A stretch of DNA of 64,000 nt from CAZWDL01 sp964632995 (GCA_964632995.1 CAZWDL010000002.1:1-64000), one strand, 5' to 3'. Shown: positions 8,600-18,742, counted from the stretch's first letter. Notes: a model not told the origin generated them from the sequence alone. A program made the numbers and translations.

Positions 8600-11032
8600 A
8601 TGCAAGACGATAATAATAACATCTTTCAACAAGAAGATATCATGGAGGACATTCACCCGGGGGAAGGGAAACTTCAAACGGTAGATAACGTACTCCCCAC
8701 GAATTTGACCATTTTACCGCTTAGACAACGTCCGGTATTTCCAGGACTAACTCTTCCCATGACCTTTACCGGGCGCAATAAAATTGAAGCCCTCAAGAAG
8801 GCCCAGGAAAACGAAGAAGGGTACATTGGGCTTGTCCTTGCGCAGGAATACAATGAAGAAGACTATGCCGAATCCGATTTTTACGACGTGGGCACCGTCT
8901 ATCAGATCATGCGTATTGTACCCATTGGTCAGGACACCGTTCAGGTGCTGGGACGCGGTATCAGCCGCTTTTCCAAGGAAAAGGTGGTGCTGGTAAAACC
9001 ATCTTTGCGCTGGCAGGTGCAGTATCATTCGGATCCGAAAGAAAAACCGGGAACAGATATGAAGGCCTACATGATGGCCATCAGTTCTGAAATTAAGGAG
9101 TTACTCAAATTGAACCCTCTTTTTCAGGAACAGGTCAATATGGTCGTTTCCCAGCTCAATTACGAAGCTCCGGGTTTAACTATGGATGTTATCAGCAACC
9201 TGCTACAGTCCGACTCGGAATCGCTGCAGGAATTGCTGGAAACCTTCGATCTGTACGAGCGGGCCAAAATGCTGCTGCGCATGATCAAGGAAGAACTGGA
9301 AGTTGCCAAGGTTCAGCAAAAGATCAATAAGAACATTGAGGAGAAGGTCAGCAAACAACAACGGGAATACTTCCTGCGCGAACAGCTGAAAGCCATCCGG
9401 AAAGAACTCGGGATGGAAAAAGACGAGCAGGAAACCGAAGCTGATAAAATTGAAAAGAAACTCGAAGACCTGGTCCTGCCCGAAGAGGTACAGAAGACCG
9501 TTGATCAGGAACTGGAAAAATTGAAAACGCTCAATGCCCAGTCGCCTGAATTTTCAGTGACGCGTAATTACCTGGAAACTATCGTTGATCTCCCCTGGGG
9601 TGTGTATACTGAAGATAATACTGACATCAATGAGGCCCGCCGGATTCTCAATCGCGATCACTACGGCCTGGAGGAAGTCAAGGATCGCATCCTCGAATTC
9701 CTGAGTACCGTAATCAAGCGCGGCAAAATCGGCGGCTCCATCATTTGCCTGGTAGGTCCTCCCGGAGTTGGTAAGACCTCCGTCGGTAAGTCGGTCGCCA
9801 ATGCGCTGGACCGCAAGTTTTTCCGCTTCTCCGTGGGTGGTATGCGGGACGAAGCTGAAATCAAGGGACACCGTCGCACCTATATCGGCGCTATGCCGGG
9901 TAAAATCATCCAGGCCCTCAAACGCGTGGAAACCTCCAATCCGGTGATTATGCTCGACGAGATCGACAAGATCGGCACCAGTTTTCGCGGCGACCCGGCA
10001 TCGGCTTTGCTCGAGGTACTCGATCCCGAACAGAACACTTCTTTTCTGGACCACTATCTCGACCTGCCCTATGATTTGTCGAACGTCCTGTTTATCACGA
10101 CAGCCAACCAGCTGGAAACCATCCCCGGGCCGCTGCTCGACCGGATGGAAGTCATCCGCCTGGCAGGATACGTGGTGGAGGAAAAAATCCAGATTGCCAA
10201 GCAATACCTGGTACCAAAGCAATTGAAAGAACACGGTTTTGGAGAAGATGAGATCAAATTCACCGAAGAGGCCCTGCGCAAGGTCATCGATAATTACGCT
10301 CGTGAAGCCGGGGTTAGAAACCTGGAAAAACAGATCAGAAAAATTGTCCGGAAGGTGGCTTTGCAACAAGCCGAAGACCATCAAACGGAATTTGTCATCG
10401 AAAAAGACAATGTCGATGAATATTTAGGAAAACCTATTTTCCAAATCGAAAAACTGTACAACGAAGACGTACCCGGCGTGGCTCTGGGATTAGCCTACAC
10501 TCCTCTCGGTGGCGCTACGCTCTACATCGAGGCAAACGGCATTCGCAGCAAAAACGCCGGATTTAAACAGACCGGACAGCTGGGGGATGTGATGCGCGAA
10601 TCAGCCGAAATCGCCTACAGCTTCGTACGCTCTATCATTGCCAAAGAAGAGAATCAGCCGCATCACAAATACTTCGATGAAAACATCGTTCACCTCCATG
10701 TTCCGGCCGGTGCAACACCCAAAGACGGCCCTTCAGCCGGAATCACTATGGCGCTCGCTTTGTACGCCCTGGCCACCGACCTGCCCGTACGTAGCGGACT
10801 GGCCATGACCGGGGAATTGACCCTCACCGGCAAAGTGTTGCCCATAGGCGGAGTAAAGGAAAAAACCATCGCCGCCAAACGCGTAGGCATCACGGACATC
10901 ATCCTCCCGGTAGATAACAGGAAAGACTTCGAGGAACTGGCCGATCATATCAAAGAAGGCATCAATGTACACTATGCCGACTACTTTGACGATGTGCTCA
11001 AAGTCGCCTATCCACAAGAGGTTATAGTTTAA
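8600..11032 (+). CDS. lon: ATP-dependent Lon protease
   Basis: Cytosolic AAA+ serine protease that degrades misfolded and regulatory proteins. 810 residues, normal for LonA. Seen: N-terminal LON substrate domain (~35-235), coiled-coil linker (~240-345), AAA+ domain with Walker A GPPGVGKTS at 386-394 and Walker B VIMLDEIDK, and the C-terminal protease domain with the dyad Ser712 (KDGPSAGIT) and Lys755 (GVKEKTIAAKR), 43 residues apart as in Escherichia coli Lon. The ATG at 8600 gives a short acidic N-terminal tail. Met15 (8642) is an alternative start. An inverted repeat GTAAAC/GTTTAC lies 29-48 bp upstream. Two tandem hairpins follow the stop. Confidence 0.97.
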   Translation: MQDDNNNIFQQEDIMEDIHPGEGKLQTVDNVLPTNLTILPLRQRPVFPGLTLPMTFTGRNKIEALKKAQENEEGYIGLVLAQEYNEEDYAESDFYDVGTVYQIMRIVPIGQDTVQVLGRGISRFSKEKVVLVKPSLRWQVQYHSDPKEKPGTDMKAYMMAISSEIKELLKLNPLFQEQVNMVVSQLNYEAPGLTMDVISNLLQSDSESLQELLETFDLYERAKMLLRMIKEELEVAKVQQKINKNIEEKVSKQQREYFLREQLKAIRKELGMEKDEQETEADKIEKKLEDLVLPEEVQKTVDQELEKLKTLNAQSPEFSVTRNYLETIVDLPWGVYTEDNTDINEARRILNRDHYGLEEVKDRILEFLSTVIKRGKIGGSIICLVGPPGVGKTSVGKSVANALDRKFFRFSVGGMRDEAEIKGHRRTYIGAMPGKIIQALKRVETSNPVIMLDEIDKIGTSFRGDPASALLEVLDPEQNTSFLDHYLDLPYDLSNVLFITTANQLETIPGPLLDRMEVIRLAGYVVEEKIQIAKQYLVPKQLKEHGFGEDEIKFTEEALRKVIDNYAREAGVRNLEKQIRKIVRKVALQQAEDHQTEFVIEKDNVDEYLGKPIFQIEKLYNEDVPGVALGLAYTPLGGATLYIEANGIRSKNAGFKQTGQLGDVMRESAEIAYSFVRSIIAKEENQPHHKYFDENIVHLHVPAGATPKDGPSAGITMALALYALATDLPVRSGLAMTGELTLTGKVLPIGGVKEKTIAAKRVGITDIILPVDNRKDFEELADHIKEGINVHYADYFDDVLKVAYPQEVIV

Positions 11033-11056
11033 AATCCCTATCCTTTCCGATAGATG

Positions 11057-11120
11057 GCGAGTCATTCTGCTGGATGTGGAATGGCTCGCTGCATTTTGAG
11101 AAAGGAGCTTCTCAAAATGC
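11057..11120. terminator. Tandem hairpins downstream of lon
   Basis: Two back-to-back hairpins: 11057-11067 with 11079-11089 (11 bp including one U-G pair, loop 11) and 11091-11102 with 11109-11120 (12 bp perfect, loop AGGAGC). Neither is followed by a T-run, so intrinsic termination is not certain. They could be a transcript-end stabiliser or a REP-like repeat. Confidence 0.5.
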
Positions 11121-11150
11121 TTAACATGCAGGAGCCCAGGCTAAAAACAC

Positions 11151-11158
11151 TACCTTTG
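11151..11158 (+). promoter_or_regulatory. -7 promoter element of the rRNA methyltransferase gene
   Basis: TACCTTTG is a perfect TAnnTTTG match. Its first base lies 13 bp before the ATG at 11164, which would put transcription start at or within a base or two of the start codon (leaderless mRNA). No TTTG is found at the -33 position. Confidence 0.4.
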
Positions 11159-11163
11159 TGAGC

Positions 11164-12342
11164 ATGAAAAAAATTTTTCTAAAAAGAAAAAAAGATGCCG
11201 CTCTGCGGCGCTTCCACCCCTGGGTTTTCTCCGGGGCTATTCAACGCACCGAAGGCCACCCGGCCGATGGTGAACTGGTGGAAGTATACAGTCACCAAGG
11301 TGATTTCCTTGGCGCCGGTCACTATCAAAATGGTAGTATACGGGTACGTATCTTCTCGTTTGAACCCACCGATGCCGGCCTCCCCTTTTGGACTAAACGA
11401 CTGCAGCAAGCCATTCAGTACCGGCGATCACTCGGTCTTCCAGCTGATCAACAAACGGATGCCTACCGGCTTGTTCATGCCGAGGGCGATGAATTGCCCG
11501 GGCTGATCATCGATATATACGGCGGAACAGCCGTTATCCAATGCCACAGCATTGGCATGCATCTCGAACGTCATAACTTAACAGCCGCTCTACAGGAGGT
11601 ATTTGGTGATCAGCTGCAAGCCGTCTATGATAAAAGCCGCGATACCCTGCCCGGCGATTACGCTGCTAATGCCGAAAACCAATACTTGTTTGGAGCCTCC
11701 AAAAAACAAACAGCCCTGGAAAACGGTCATCCTTTCATCGTCGACTGGGAAGGTGGTCAAAAAACCGGCTTTTTCCTCGATCAACGTGAAAACCGCCAAT
11801 TGCTGGCCCGCTATGCGACTGGAAAAAGAGTGCTCAATGCCTTTTGTTATACTGGCGGTTTTTCCCTGTATGCATTGAAAGCTGGCGCCCATCACGTCGA
11901 CTCTGTTGATACATCGGACAAAGCGATTGAACTCTGCCGGAAGAATGTGGCTTTACTGGAAAATTCGTCAGGTACTCATCAAGCCCTCCGCGAGGATGTA
12001 CTGCAGTTCCTGCGGCGACAAGAAACGCTTTATGATCTCATCGTGGTAGACCCTCCTGCTTTTGCTAAGAGTCTGAAAAAAAGACACAATGCCGTGCAAG
12101 GCTATAAACGTCTTAATGCCAGTGCCCTACAAAAAATAAAGCCCGGTGGTATACTCTTCACCTTTTCCTGCTCACAGGTGGTAGATAAGACCCTTTTTTA
12201 CAATACCATCGTAGCTGCAGCGCTCGAAGCCGGGCGAAAAGTGAAAGTGATGCATCAACTCAGTCAGTCTCCGGATCATCCCATCAGCCTCTTTCATCCT
12301 GAAGGAGAATACCTGAAAGGATTGGTTTTACAGATCAGTTAA
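11164..12342 (+). CDS. rlmI: Class I SAM-dependent 23S rRNA (cytosine) methyltransferase, RlmI type
   Basis: 392-residue protein with an N-terminal PUA RNA-binding domain (MKKIFLKRKK, then RRFHPWVFSGAI, ~1-75), an EEHEY-like central part, and a Rossmann methyltransferase domain (VLNAFCYTGGFSLYAL, then VVDPPAFAKS and FSCSQVV). RlmI makes m5C1962 in 23S rRNA. The family is recognised with confidence, but the exact target base is inferred. The in-frame GTG at 11158 would add two residues. ATG at 11164 is preferred because 11158 is still inside the promoter element. It stands alone between lon and the 600-bp gap. Confidence 0.85.
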   Translation: MKKIFLKRKKDAALRRFHPWVFSGAIQRTEGHPADGELVEVYSHQGDFLGAGHYQNGSIRVRIFSFEPTDAGLPFWTKRLQQAIQYRRSLGLPADQQTDAYRLVHAEGDELPGLIIDIYGGTAVIQCHSIGMHLERHNLTAALQEVFGDQLQAVYDKSRDTLPGDYAANAENQYLFGASKKQTALENGHPFIVDWEGGQKTGFFLDQRENRQLLARYATGKRVLNAFCYTGGFSLYALKAGAHHVDSVDTSDKAIELCRKNVALLENSSGTHQALREDVLQFLRRQETLYDLIVVDPPAFAKSLKKRHNAVQGYKRLNASALQKIKPGGILFTFSCSQVVDKTLFYNTIVAAALEAGRKVKVMHQLSQSPDHPISLFHPEGEYLKGLVLQIS

Positions 12343-12944
12343 AGCCGTGCGTAATGAAATCAAGTTTGCAGTGCTTTTTTTGTTGGATAAATAGCAATTT
12401 TATTGTATATTTAGCCTCTGAGAAAATCGCGTTGCTCATTCTCTACCCTGATTCCCCCCGGGCAATGCAGTGATCCAGTTTCCAATAGAGTATTTGCTCT
12501 ATCCCAATCAAATTGGTCGAAAACTACTCGAATACAGAAACCCCTTTCCGGGCACTTCCCCATTACGGTGCCATACTACCCCTATGCACTCCCTTAGCCT
12601 AAGTTAATCGGCTCTGGGGTTTCGCTCATAAACACAAAATACAAGTTTACACTACCTCGTACCCTGCGATCATTTTCGTTCATCTAAAACCAAAACTATG
12701 AACAAAAACAGGCTTACTAAACGGGGTCCTTAACAGTTTTCTTCAAAGATGACGACAGTTCATCCTGACTGTTTATAGTCGTATCAGTACCGCACAAAGC
12801 TCTCATTGCCCGTAGCAATGGGCCTTCTGCGACTGCTGTTACGCTTTATTCCATTTTCAAATTGCTTGTCCGGTCTGGGTGCCGGACCAAGCCTGGTAAT
12901 TTTTTGCCCTTAGAAAAAATCCGTATCACTTAAAAACTCAAACT
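12343..12944. other. 602-bp intergenic region before the Cys-rich repeat protein
   Basis: No protein gene is convincing. A promoter-like pair (TTG at 12383-12385, 20 bp, TATATTTA at 12406-12413) lies near its left end. A 12-codon open frame at 12698-12733 starts in a typical AAAACTATGA context and could be a leader peptide or an abandoned start. A small hairpin CATTGC/GCAATG lies around 12807-12823. The length suggests a long 5' leader for the gene at 12945. Confidence 0.5.
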
Positions 12945-15900
12945 ATGAAAGTCTTTTTACCCGAAAAGGTATTGTCTTGGTGCTCAATGATACTACTCTT
13001 GTTCAGCATATGCTTCGGGAGTCATGCCCAAACAATACAGCTCCCCCCCGACATCACGCTGAATTGCGGTGATCCCATTCCCAGCCCTCATCCCGATCAG
13101 GTGACCATCAATGCTCCGGAGTGCCTGGAAAACGTGAAGGATGAAAATCACTGTGGCAACCTGCCACTTACTCCGCTAGATGGTTGTTATGTCAGCACCA
13201 ATGAATGTATTCAGGTAGCACTCATCTGCGTCGATTATGATTCCGACGGCTATCCAATTTACAAGTTCAAAATTTACAATGACTGCGACAAGGATTTGTC
13301 AAATATAGCCTTTGCCATCCCTTCCTGGGGAAATGTGGCAGTCCCCTCCGACCCGTTCAAGACAGATTTCACCAGGGTCCGGATTGGGTCAAAGTTCTGG
13401 TCTTGCGAAGAAAAGTATACAGTTGAAGCCCCGCGCGACGGACCAGATGCCTCTACCGTGAAATTTGAGGGGCAGCTATCGCCTGGTAAAACAGCCAGTT
13501 TTGTATACAAAGTTCTCGATAAGGAACTTCAGGATGAAATCGAAGTGAATCCTAAACTCGGCTCCTACAATTACTATATCGACATAAAAGTCGATGAATG
13601 TGATAAAGCAGCCGAAATCGACCGCATTGTGGTCGATGAAGAGGAGGAAGGAGACTATTGCACCGGAAAAATCATTCGACACATCTATAAAGTGTATTTC
13701 ACGAATGATTACGAACCAATGGTATTCGTGAGAAAAATCACTATTCTCGGTTCCGGCCAGGAACTTAGCGGCAGATGTCCTGAAGGCTACTCCAATCTAA
13801 CCCACCTCGACCAGGTTCCCGATGGGTATGCTTTCGAGCATAAAGTCAAGGAAGCCTTTTCTTCTGATTGCAGCGAGGTGGAAGTCAAATTTATTGATCA
13901 AAAAGAAACTCCCACCGGCTGTGGCGGCTATATCGTCGAACAGCGTTTTAAAGTGCAAAATGATTGTGGGAACACAACCACTTGCAAAGTGATTCACACT
14001 GTGAAAGGTAATGACGGCGGCGATCTATCCGGACTGTGCCCTCAAGGTAATAATGGCCTGGAATGTATAGACGAGGTGCCTTCACCCGAAGCGCTGGAGT
14101 GGCAAATCAAAGAAGCCTATGACGGCAACCTATTCATTTCGGTGGCTTCACAAACTTCTGGTAATAATTGTCAGGGGTTCTGGGTAAAGTATCACATCAC
14201 GCTTAAAAATGAGTGTGGTCAGGAAAAACACTGCGCTGTGGTATACGAAGGTAAGGATACTACTCCCCCCTCCGGCCCCTGTCCACCCAATGTTGATCAC
14301 TTGCGAACGGATAACGAGTACATATGGTACTTTAAGGAAAACTGGACCGACGAGTGCACTGGCGAAGTCCACTATGTAGAAAAAGTAAGTGAAACGAAAG
14401 AGGACGGCTACTGCGGTAGCTATACCATCACCAAAAAATTTGCCATTTCTGATAAATGCGGCAATACCGCTTACTGCGAAGTATCCCATACGGAAGAAGG
14501 TACGGGCGGCGACCTGATCGGTGAATGCCCCGACGGCGAACACGACCTGCAGTGCCTCGACGAGGNNNNNNNNNNNNNNNNNNNNNNNNNNNNNNNNNNN
14601 NNNNNNNNNNNNNNNNNNNNNNNNNNNNNNNNNNNNNNNNNNNNNNNNNNNNNNNNNNNNNNNNNGAATGCGGCAACACCGCTTACTGCGAAGTATCCCA
14701 CTCCGGCGGTGACGGCGGTGGAGAACTGATCGGCGAATGCCCGGATGATGTAACGGACTTGCAGTGCCTCGACGAAGTACCCAGTAACGCAGAAGTCATA
14801 CAACTCTTTAAAGAGGCATATGAGAATGAGAGTATGGTCCGTATCTGGACGAAGGAGCAGAATGGTGATGACTGTGAAGGCTTCGAAGTCAGATTCAAAG
14901 TAATGATCAACGACGACTGCGGTAATACCGAACAATGTTGGATTACCTTCAGCGGCAAAGATGAAACAGCGCCGGTAATCACCTCCGAGCTGCCTAACCT
15001 CATCATCGGCTGTGAGGAATCGCCTACCTTCGAAGCGCCCGATGCAGAAGACAACTGCGGCGGTGAAGTCATTGTCAAACAAATTGGTGAGGACCTGATC
15101 ATTGAGGGCGATTGCGAAGCTTCCTTCAGCGTAGTGCGCACCTGGATTGCTACCGATGCCTGTGGTAATGTGTCGGAACCAATCTCCCAAATGATCACGG
15201 TTCCTGAGGAATGCTGTGAACCGCCTGTTTGTGCCTACACGCCATTCTACTGGGGACAAAATGTCGATTCGGGTTCACCGAATGTCAAAGAAGTTCTAGA
15301 AGCAAATGGCGACAGTATCGATGTAGGAGGATTCCGACTCGGCTTGCATTGCATTGACGCCATTCTTCCGGGAGCACCCCTTGCTACTCCGGAAGGCTTA
15401 ATAGAAGCCGGCTGTCCGGCAGGGCTCTTTTCCAGTTCTCTGATCCGCCATACCACTGCCTTGACCTTGAATACGCTCAACGATCCGGCGCTCTGTGAGG
15501 TCTTATTACAAGATCTCCCCTGCCCCATCGACCTGGCTTTCTTTGGTTACGATGAGACCTCAACAGTTTGCGACCTGCTCGCTGACGCGAATGAGGCGCT
15601 GGCGGAGGAATGGTTTGACTGTGAACTTGCCGACGCACTGGCTGCCGTCAATGAATGCCTTGACTGCACCATATGCGTTCCCGCAGAAACGGAGAGCGAT
15701 GAAGAGGTTAGCGCACGAGAGGAGGGACCTTCAAACCACAGTACATTTATCCGCAAGGATCTCGATCAGTCCCAGGAAGGTTTGAACATGGAAGTTTTCC
15801 CCAATCCTTCTGCCGGCATGGTCAACCTGCATTACGCAGGCTTTGGTCAGGAAAAGGTGTGGATTTATGTTCGCAACATCAATGGCAACCTCGTACACCA

Positions 15901-16042
15901 GACACAAATCGAGGAAGGAGGTGCGGCCCAGCTGACACTTGACATGGGAAGTCTTCGCCTGCCCGGAGGAACCTATGTAATTACGGCGTCTTCCAAGGAA
16001 GCTACCCTTTCGCGAAAAGTGATTGTCAATTACCAGCGATAA
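12945..16042 (+). CDS. Secreted Cys-rich repeat protein with type A T9SS sorting domain (interrupted by assembly gap)
   Basis: One gene read in two frames across 100 Ns (14566-14665); the frame difference requires a true gap length of 3n+2. Signal peptide ~1-28 (ends GSHAQ). After an N-terminal ~250-residue domain come at least five repeats of ~80 residues with the pattern GxCPxG....LxCLDEVP....DCGN...C, containing conserved Cys pairs likely to form disulfides. A HYR-like stretch (DAEDNCGG..WIATDACGN) and a ~200-residue region follow. The last ~85 residues are a type A T9SS C-terminal sorting domain (MEVFPNPSAGMVNLHY to VIVNYQR). It is predicted to be exported and anchored or released at the cell surface. 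Function unknown. The DNA on each side of the gap is nearly identical, which explains the assembly break. An intrinsic terminator follows the stop. Confidence 0.8.
14566..14665. other. Assembly gap (100 N) inside a repeat array
   Basis: A run of 100 Ns, probably a placeholder length. The unit just before (from GECPDG to CLDE) and the unit just after (from CGNTAYC) imply at least about 145-150 nt missing if only one repeat is incomplete, or more if whole units collapsed. Confidence 0.9.
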
Positions 16043-16401
16043 GGTAATTTTTCTAAGTGCTTACCTGCCGCTCCGGATTTTCCGGAGCGGCTTTTTTATG
16101 AATGAGTGTAAAAACCCATTGTTGTTATTAAAAAACCTTAGCTTTAAGATTCGATCATTAAAACTTTTGCATATTTACATGGTCAGCCGAAGATAAAAAG
16201 CCTGGTTAATGACTAACGAGTCCCCGGGAATGAGCCTGTATTTGTTGCACCGGTCCATCGGGTGGAACTCCAGGGCGAAGCACGAAGCTCATTAGTCTTT
16301 AGTTGATCAATTCACTTAGTCCGGATTATCCGTGGGTTGATCTACTACGAAGATCATAATCCGGGCCAAGCAGGGTAAGCTGACACTTATCTGAGTAGGC
16401 T
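16043..16401. other. 359-bp intergenic region with terminator and structured element
   Basis: It begins with the intrinsic terminator at 16067-16097. The 16200-16370 part is rich in inverted repeats: TGACTAACGAG near 16209 pairs imperfectly with CTCATTAGTC near 16288, and 16321-16329 pairs perfectly with 16356-16364. The latter segment resembles sequence next to the palindrome at 61436. No protein gene seen. Confidence 0.55.
16067..16097 (+). terminator. Intrinsic terminator of the Cys-rich repeat gene
   Basis: A perfect 11-bp GC-rich stem (16067-16077 with 16081-16091, loop TTT) followed by six Ts, 25 nt after the stop codon. Textbook rho-independent form. Confidence 0.9.
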
Positions 16402-18690
16402 ATGGAGAAAATCAACTACCCTTTATTGTATTACGAGCTTAAACCGGATGCCGTGCTGGGTTTCCTGGTCGGTACGGGCCATGAAGTGGTGGAAAAGGAT
16501 CTTCGCCGGGTGAAAAGCACCCTGCAGGATTACCTGCAGAAGCAATACAAGAAATACGACAGTTACCCCTTTTTCGAAATGGAGTCCCCCCGGCTAAAAA
16601 CCATTAATGTTTCCATTCGTCCCACTTTCAGCACGGTGCACGGTTCCTTTCCCTTATCTCATACCCTCCGAATTCCGCTTCCTGTTATTTTCGGTCAGGT
16701 TACGCGTGGTTACTACGAATGTTTTCTTCCGCTGCTGGATCAACACTTTTACTACTATGATGCCCGCCAGGTCGACCCCCTGGCTCAGCATTTTGCGACC
16801 AACGTGCTCAACGGCTATGAGCCGGAACAGATATTCCGGATTCTTCAATACCCTTCCCCAAAAATGGACATCATTCCTCTGCGGATCAACGCCAGTCGTC
16901 AATTCAACTGGGATAAATATTATTACCGCCGCAATTTCCGCACTCTGCCGCAGTTAACGGAACGCTACCCTTACGAAAAGCAACGGCGCCGGCTAAACGT
17001 CACCACTCCCGAAACGGCTTGGGAGGTGGAGGAGGAAGTAACGGCCGTGCTGAATAAAGTTTTGCACACCCGGTCCAATGTGATCGTGGTCGGTCATCCC
17101 GGTGTTGGGAAAAGCGCAGTACTGCAACAAGCTATGCGCAAAATCACCCAGTTGACGAAGAAAAAGGACGCTCAATACACTTTCTGGCGTATTATGCCGC
17201 AACGGATAACCGCCAGCGCCAAGTATCTCGGCGACTGGGAAGAGACCGTCGAGTCGCTGGTGGAAGAACTGCAGTACGCCAACGGCATCCTCTGGGTGGT
17301 TGACATCATTCAGCTGCTTCGGAGCGGCGGATACGGTCCTGAAGACAGTGTAGCCGCTTTTTTGCTTACTTACCTGCAACAAGGCAAACTACAGATTGTA
17401 GGTGAAGCTACGCCGCAGCAGTTGGAAAGCATGCGTCGTCTTTTACCTGGTTTTGTTGAGCACTTTCAACTGGTATCCATCAAGGACCCTTCAGAACAAA
17501 AGGTGCAATCCATTCTACGGCACTTTGTGTTGTACGCCCAACGGCAACATGAGGTTTCCATCACCGATCGAGCGCTCGCACTAGCCTATCGCTTGCTGCT
17601 GCGCTTCTATCCCTATGAAAGTTTTCCCGGTAAGGGAATCAAATTTCTCGGGCAAGCAGTTAGTGACGCCAAACTCAAGCGCCGTAAAAAAATCAATCAT
17701 CTGGATATAACCGGACTGTTTGTCAAGCAAACCGGGCTGCCGGAACTCTTTCTGCGAGACGATCTGCCCCTCGATAAGGACGAGTTAAAGCATTATTTTC
17801 GGCAGCGCATCATTGGTCAGGAGCCAGCGGTAAACAAACTTTGCGAAATTGTCAAGATATTCAAGGCCGGCCTCAACAACCCGCTGCGGCCGATCCACAC
17901 CCTCATCTTCGCCGGCCCTACCGGGGTAGGTAAAACGGCTAGCGCCAAAACCCTGGCTGATTACTTCTTTGGACAGGGACAGAAAAAATTTCCGCTCATC
18001 CGGATTGACATGAGTGAATTCCAGCATCCCAGCCAGATGCACCGCCTCATCGGCGGAGGCCGGGAGGTGGGTCAGTTGGTCAAAGAAGCCAGGGAAAAAC
18101 CTTTTTCCGTGGTACTGCTTGATGAAATCGAAAAAGCGCATCCGGCTATCTTCGATGCACTGCTCGCCGTCCTTGACGAAGGAGTGCTCACCGATGCTTA
18201 CGGCCGGATCACTAATTTCCGCAACTCGATTATCATCATGACAACCAACCTGGGTGCCTCCAACCGGCAATCCATCGGTTTCACCCAAACTACAAGTGAG
18301 GACCTGCACTACCAATCGGCTATAGAACGGCACTTCCGTCCTGAATTTGTCAACCGCATCGATAGCATCGTCGTCTTTCGTTCCCTGGAAAAGGAGCATA
18401 TCCGGCAAATCACGGCCAAAGAACTGGAGGAACTGCAGTGCAGGGAAGGTTTTAGCAAGCGAAACCTTCGGGTTGAATTTAGCGAAAGCGTCATCGATCG
18501 TCTGGGTCATACCGGTTTTGATGAACGCTACGGCGCCCGCCCCCTGCAGCGGGCTATCGAGCAAAGCCTCGTCGCCCCAATTGCCAACTGGCTTGTCCGT
18601 CATCCCGACATCAATGGAAAAAAGCTGCTTGTCAGTTACCGGGACGGTATCCGTATCGAGGTCTATGAGGAACCTCCACAGGGAGAGTAA
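16402..18690 (+). CDS. Atypical Clp-like AAA+ ATPase with degenerate D1 and no D2 pore loop
   Basis: 762-residue, two-AAA+ protein related to ClpA/ClpB, probably cytosolic; substrate unknown. Residues 1-200 are a domain not recognised here. D1 has an intact Walker A (GHPGVGKS, 231-238) and keeps the pore-loop-like AKYLGDWEE, but its Walker B (ILWVVDII, 296-303) has Ile where the catalytic Glu should be, and the usual ERRF arginine finger is replaced (FVEHF). D2 has Walker A GPTGVGKT (505-512), Walker B VVLLDE (570-575), sensor 1 IIIMTTN, arginine finger HFRPEFVNR and sensor 2 GARPL. The ClpB D2 segment containing GYVGY is missing: RLIG runs straight to GGREVGQLV (~548-560). No ClpB middle coiled-coil domain is present. 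It is paralogous to the protein at 53314-56625. It converges with the PKD protein gene (52 bp between stops). Confidence 0.8.
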   Translation: MEKINYPLLYYELKPDAVLGFLVGTGHEVVEKDLRRVKSTLQDYLQKQYKKYDSYPFFEMESPRLKTINVSIRPTFSTVHGSFPLSHTLRIPLPVIFGQVTRGYYECFLPLLDQHFYYYDARQVDPLAQHFATNVLNGYEPEQIFRILQYPSPKMDIIPLRINASRQFNWDKYYYRRNFRTLPQLTERYPYEKQRRRLNVTTPETAWEVEEEVTAVLNKVLHTRSNVIVVGHPGVGKSAVLQQAMRKITQLTKKKDAQYTFWRIMPQRITASAKYLGDWEETVESLVEELQYANGILWVVDIIQLLRSGGYGPEDSVAAFLLTYLQQGKLQIVGEATPQQLESMRRLLPGFVEHFQLVSIKDPSEQKVQSILRHFVLYAQRQHEVSITDRALALAYRLLLRFYPYESFPGKGIKFLGQAVSDAKLKRRKKINHLDITGLFVKQTGLPELFLRDDLPLDKDELKHYFRQRIIGQEPAVNKLCEIVKIFKAGLNNPLRPIHTLIFAGPTGVGKTASAKTLADYFFGQGQKKFPLIRIDMSEFQHPSQMHRLIGGGREVGQLVKEAREKPFSVVLLDEIEKAHPAIFDALLAVLDEGVLTDAYGRITNFRNSIIIMTTNLGASNRQSIGFTQTTSEDLHYQSAIERHFRPEFVNRIDSIVVFRSLEKEHIRQITAKELEELQCREGFSKRNLRVEFSESVIDRLGHTGFDERYGARPLQRAIEQSLVAPIANWLVRHPDINGKKLLVSYRDGIRIEVYEEPPQGE

Positions 18691-18742
18691 TTCAAAAATT
18701 GAACAGGTCGTCCCGGTCTTCAACTATTGGATTATTCCACTT

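Noticed and set aside
9554..10384. Long open frame antisense to lon
   Set aside because: Lon motifs on the plus strand are complete; the antisense protein has no recognisable domain and reflects codon bias.
12945..16042. Frameshift or pseudogene in the Cys-rich repeat protein
   Set aside because: The frame change coincides exactly with the N run, so it is an assembly artefact.
16402..18690. Calling the Clp-like protein ClpB or ClpC
   Set aside because: No middle domain, no D2 pore loop, altered D1 Walker B, and an unrelated N-terminal region.
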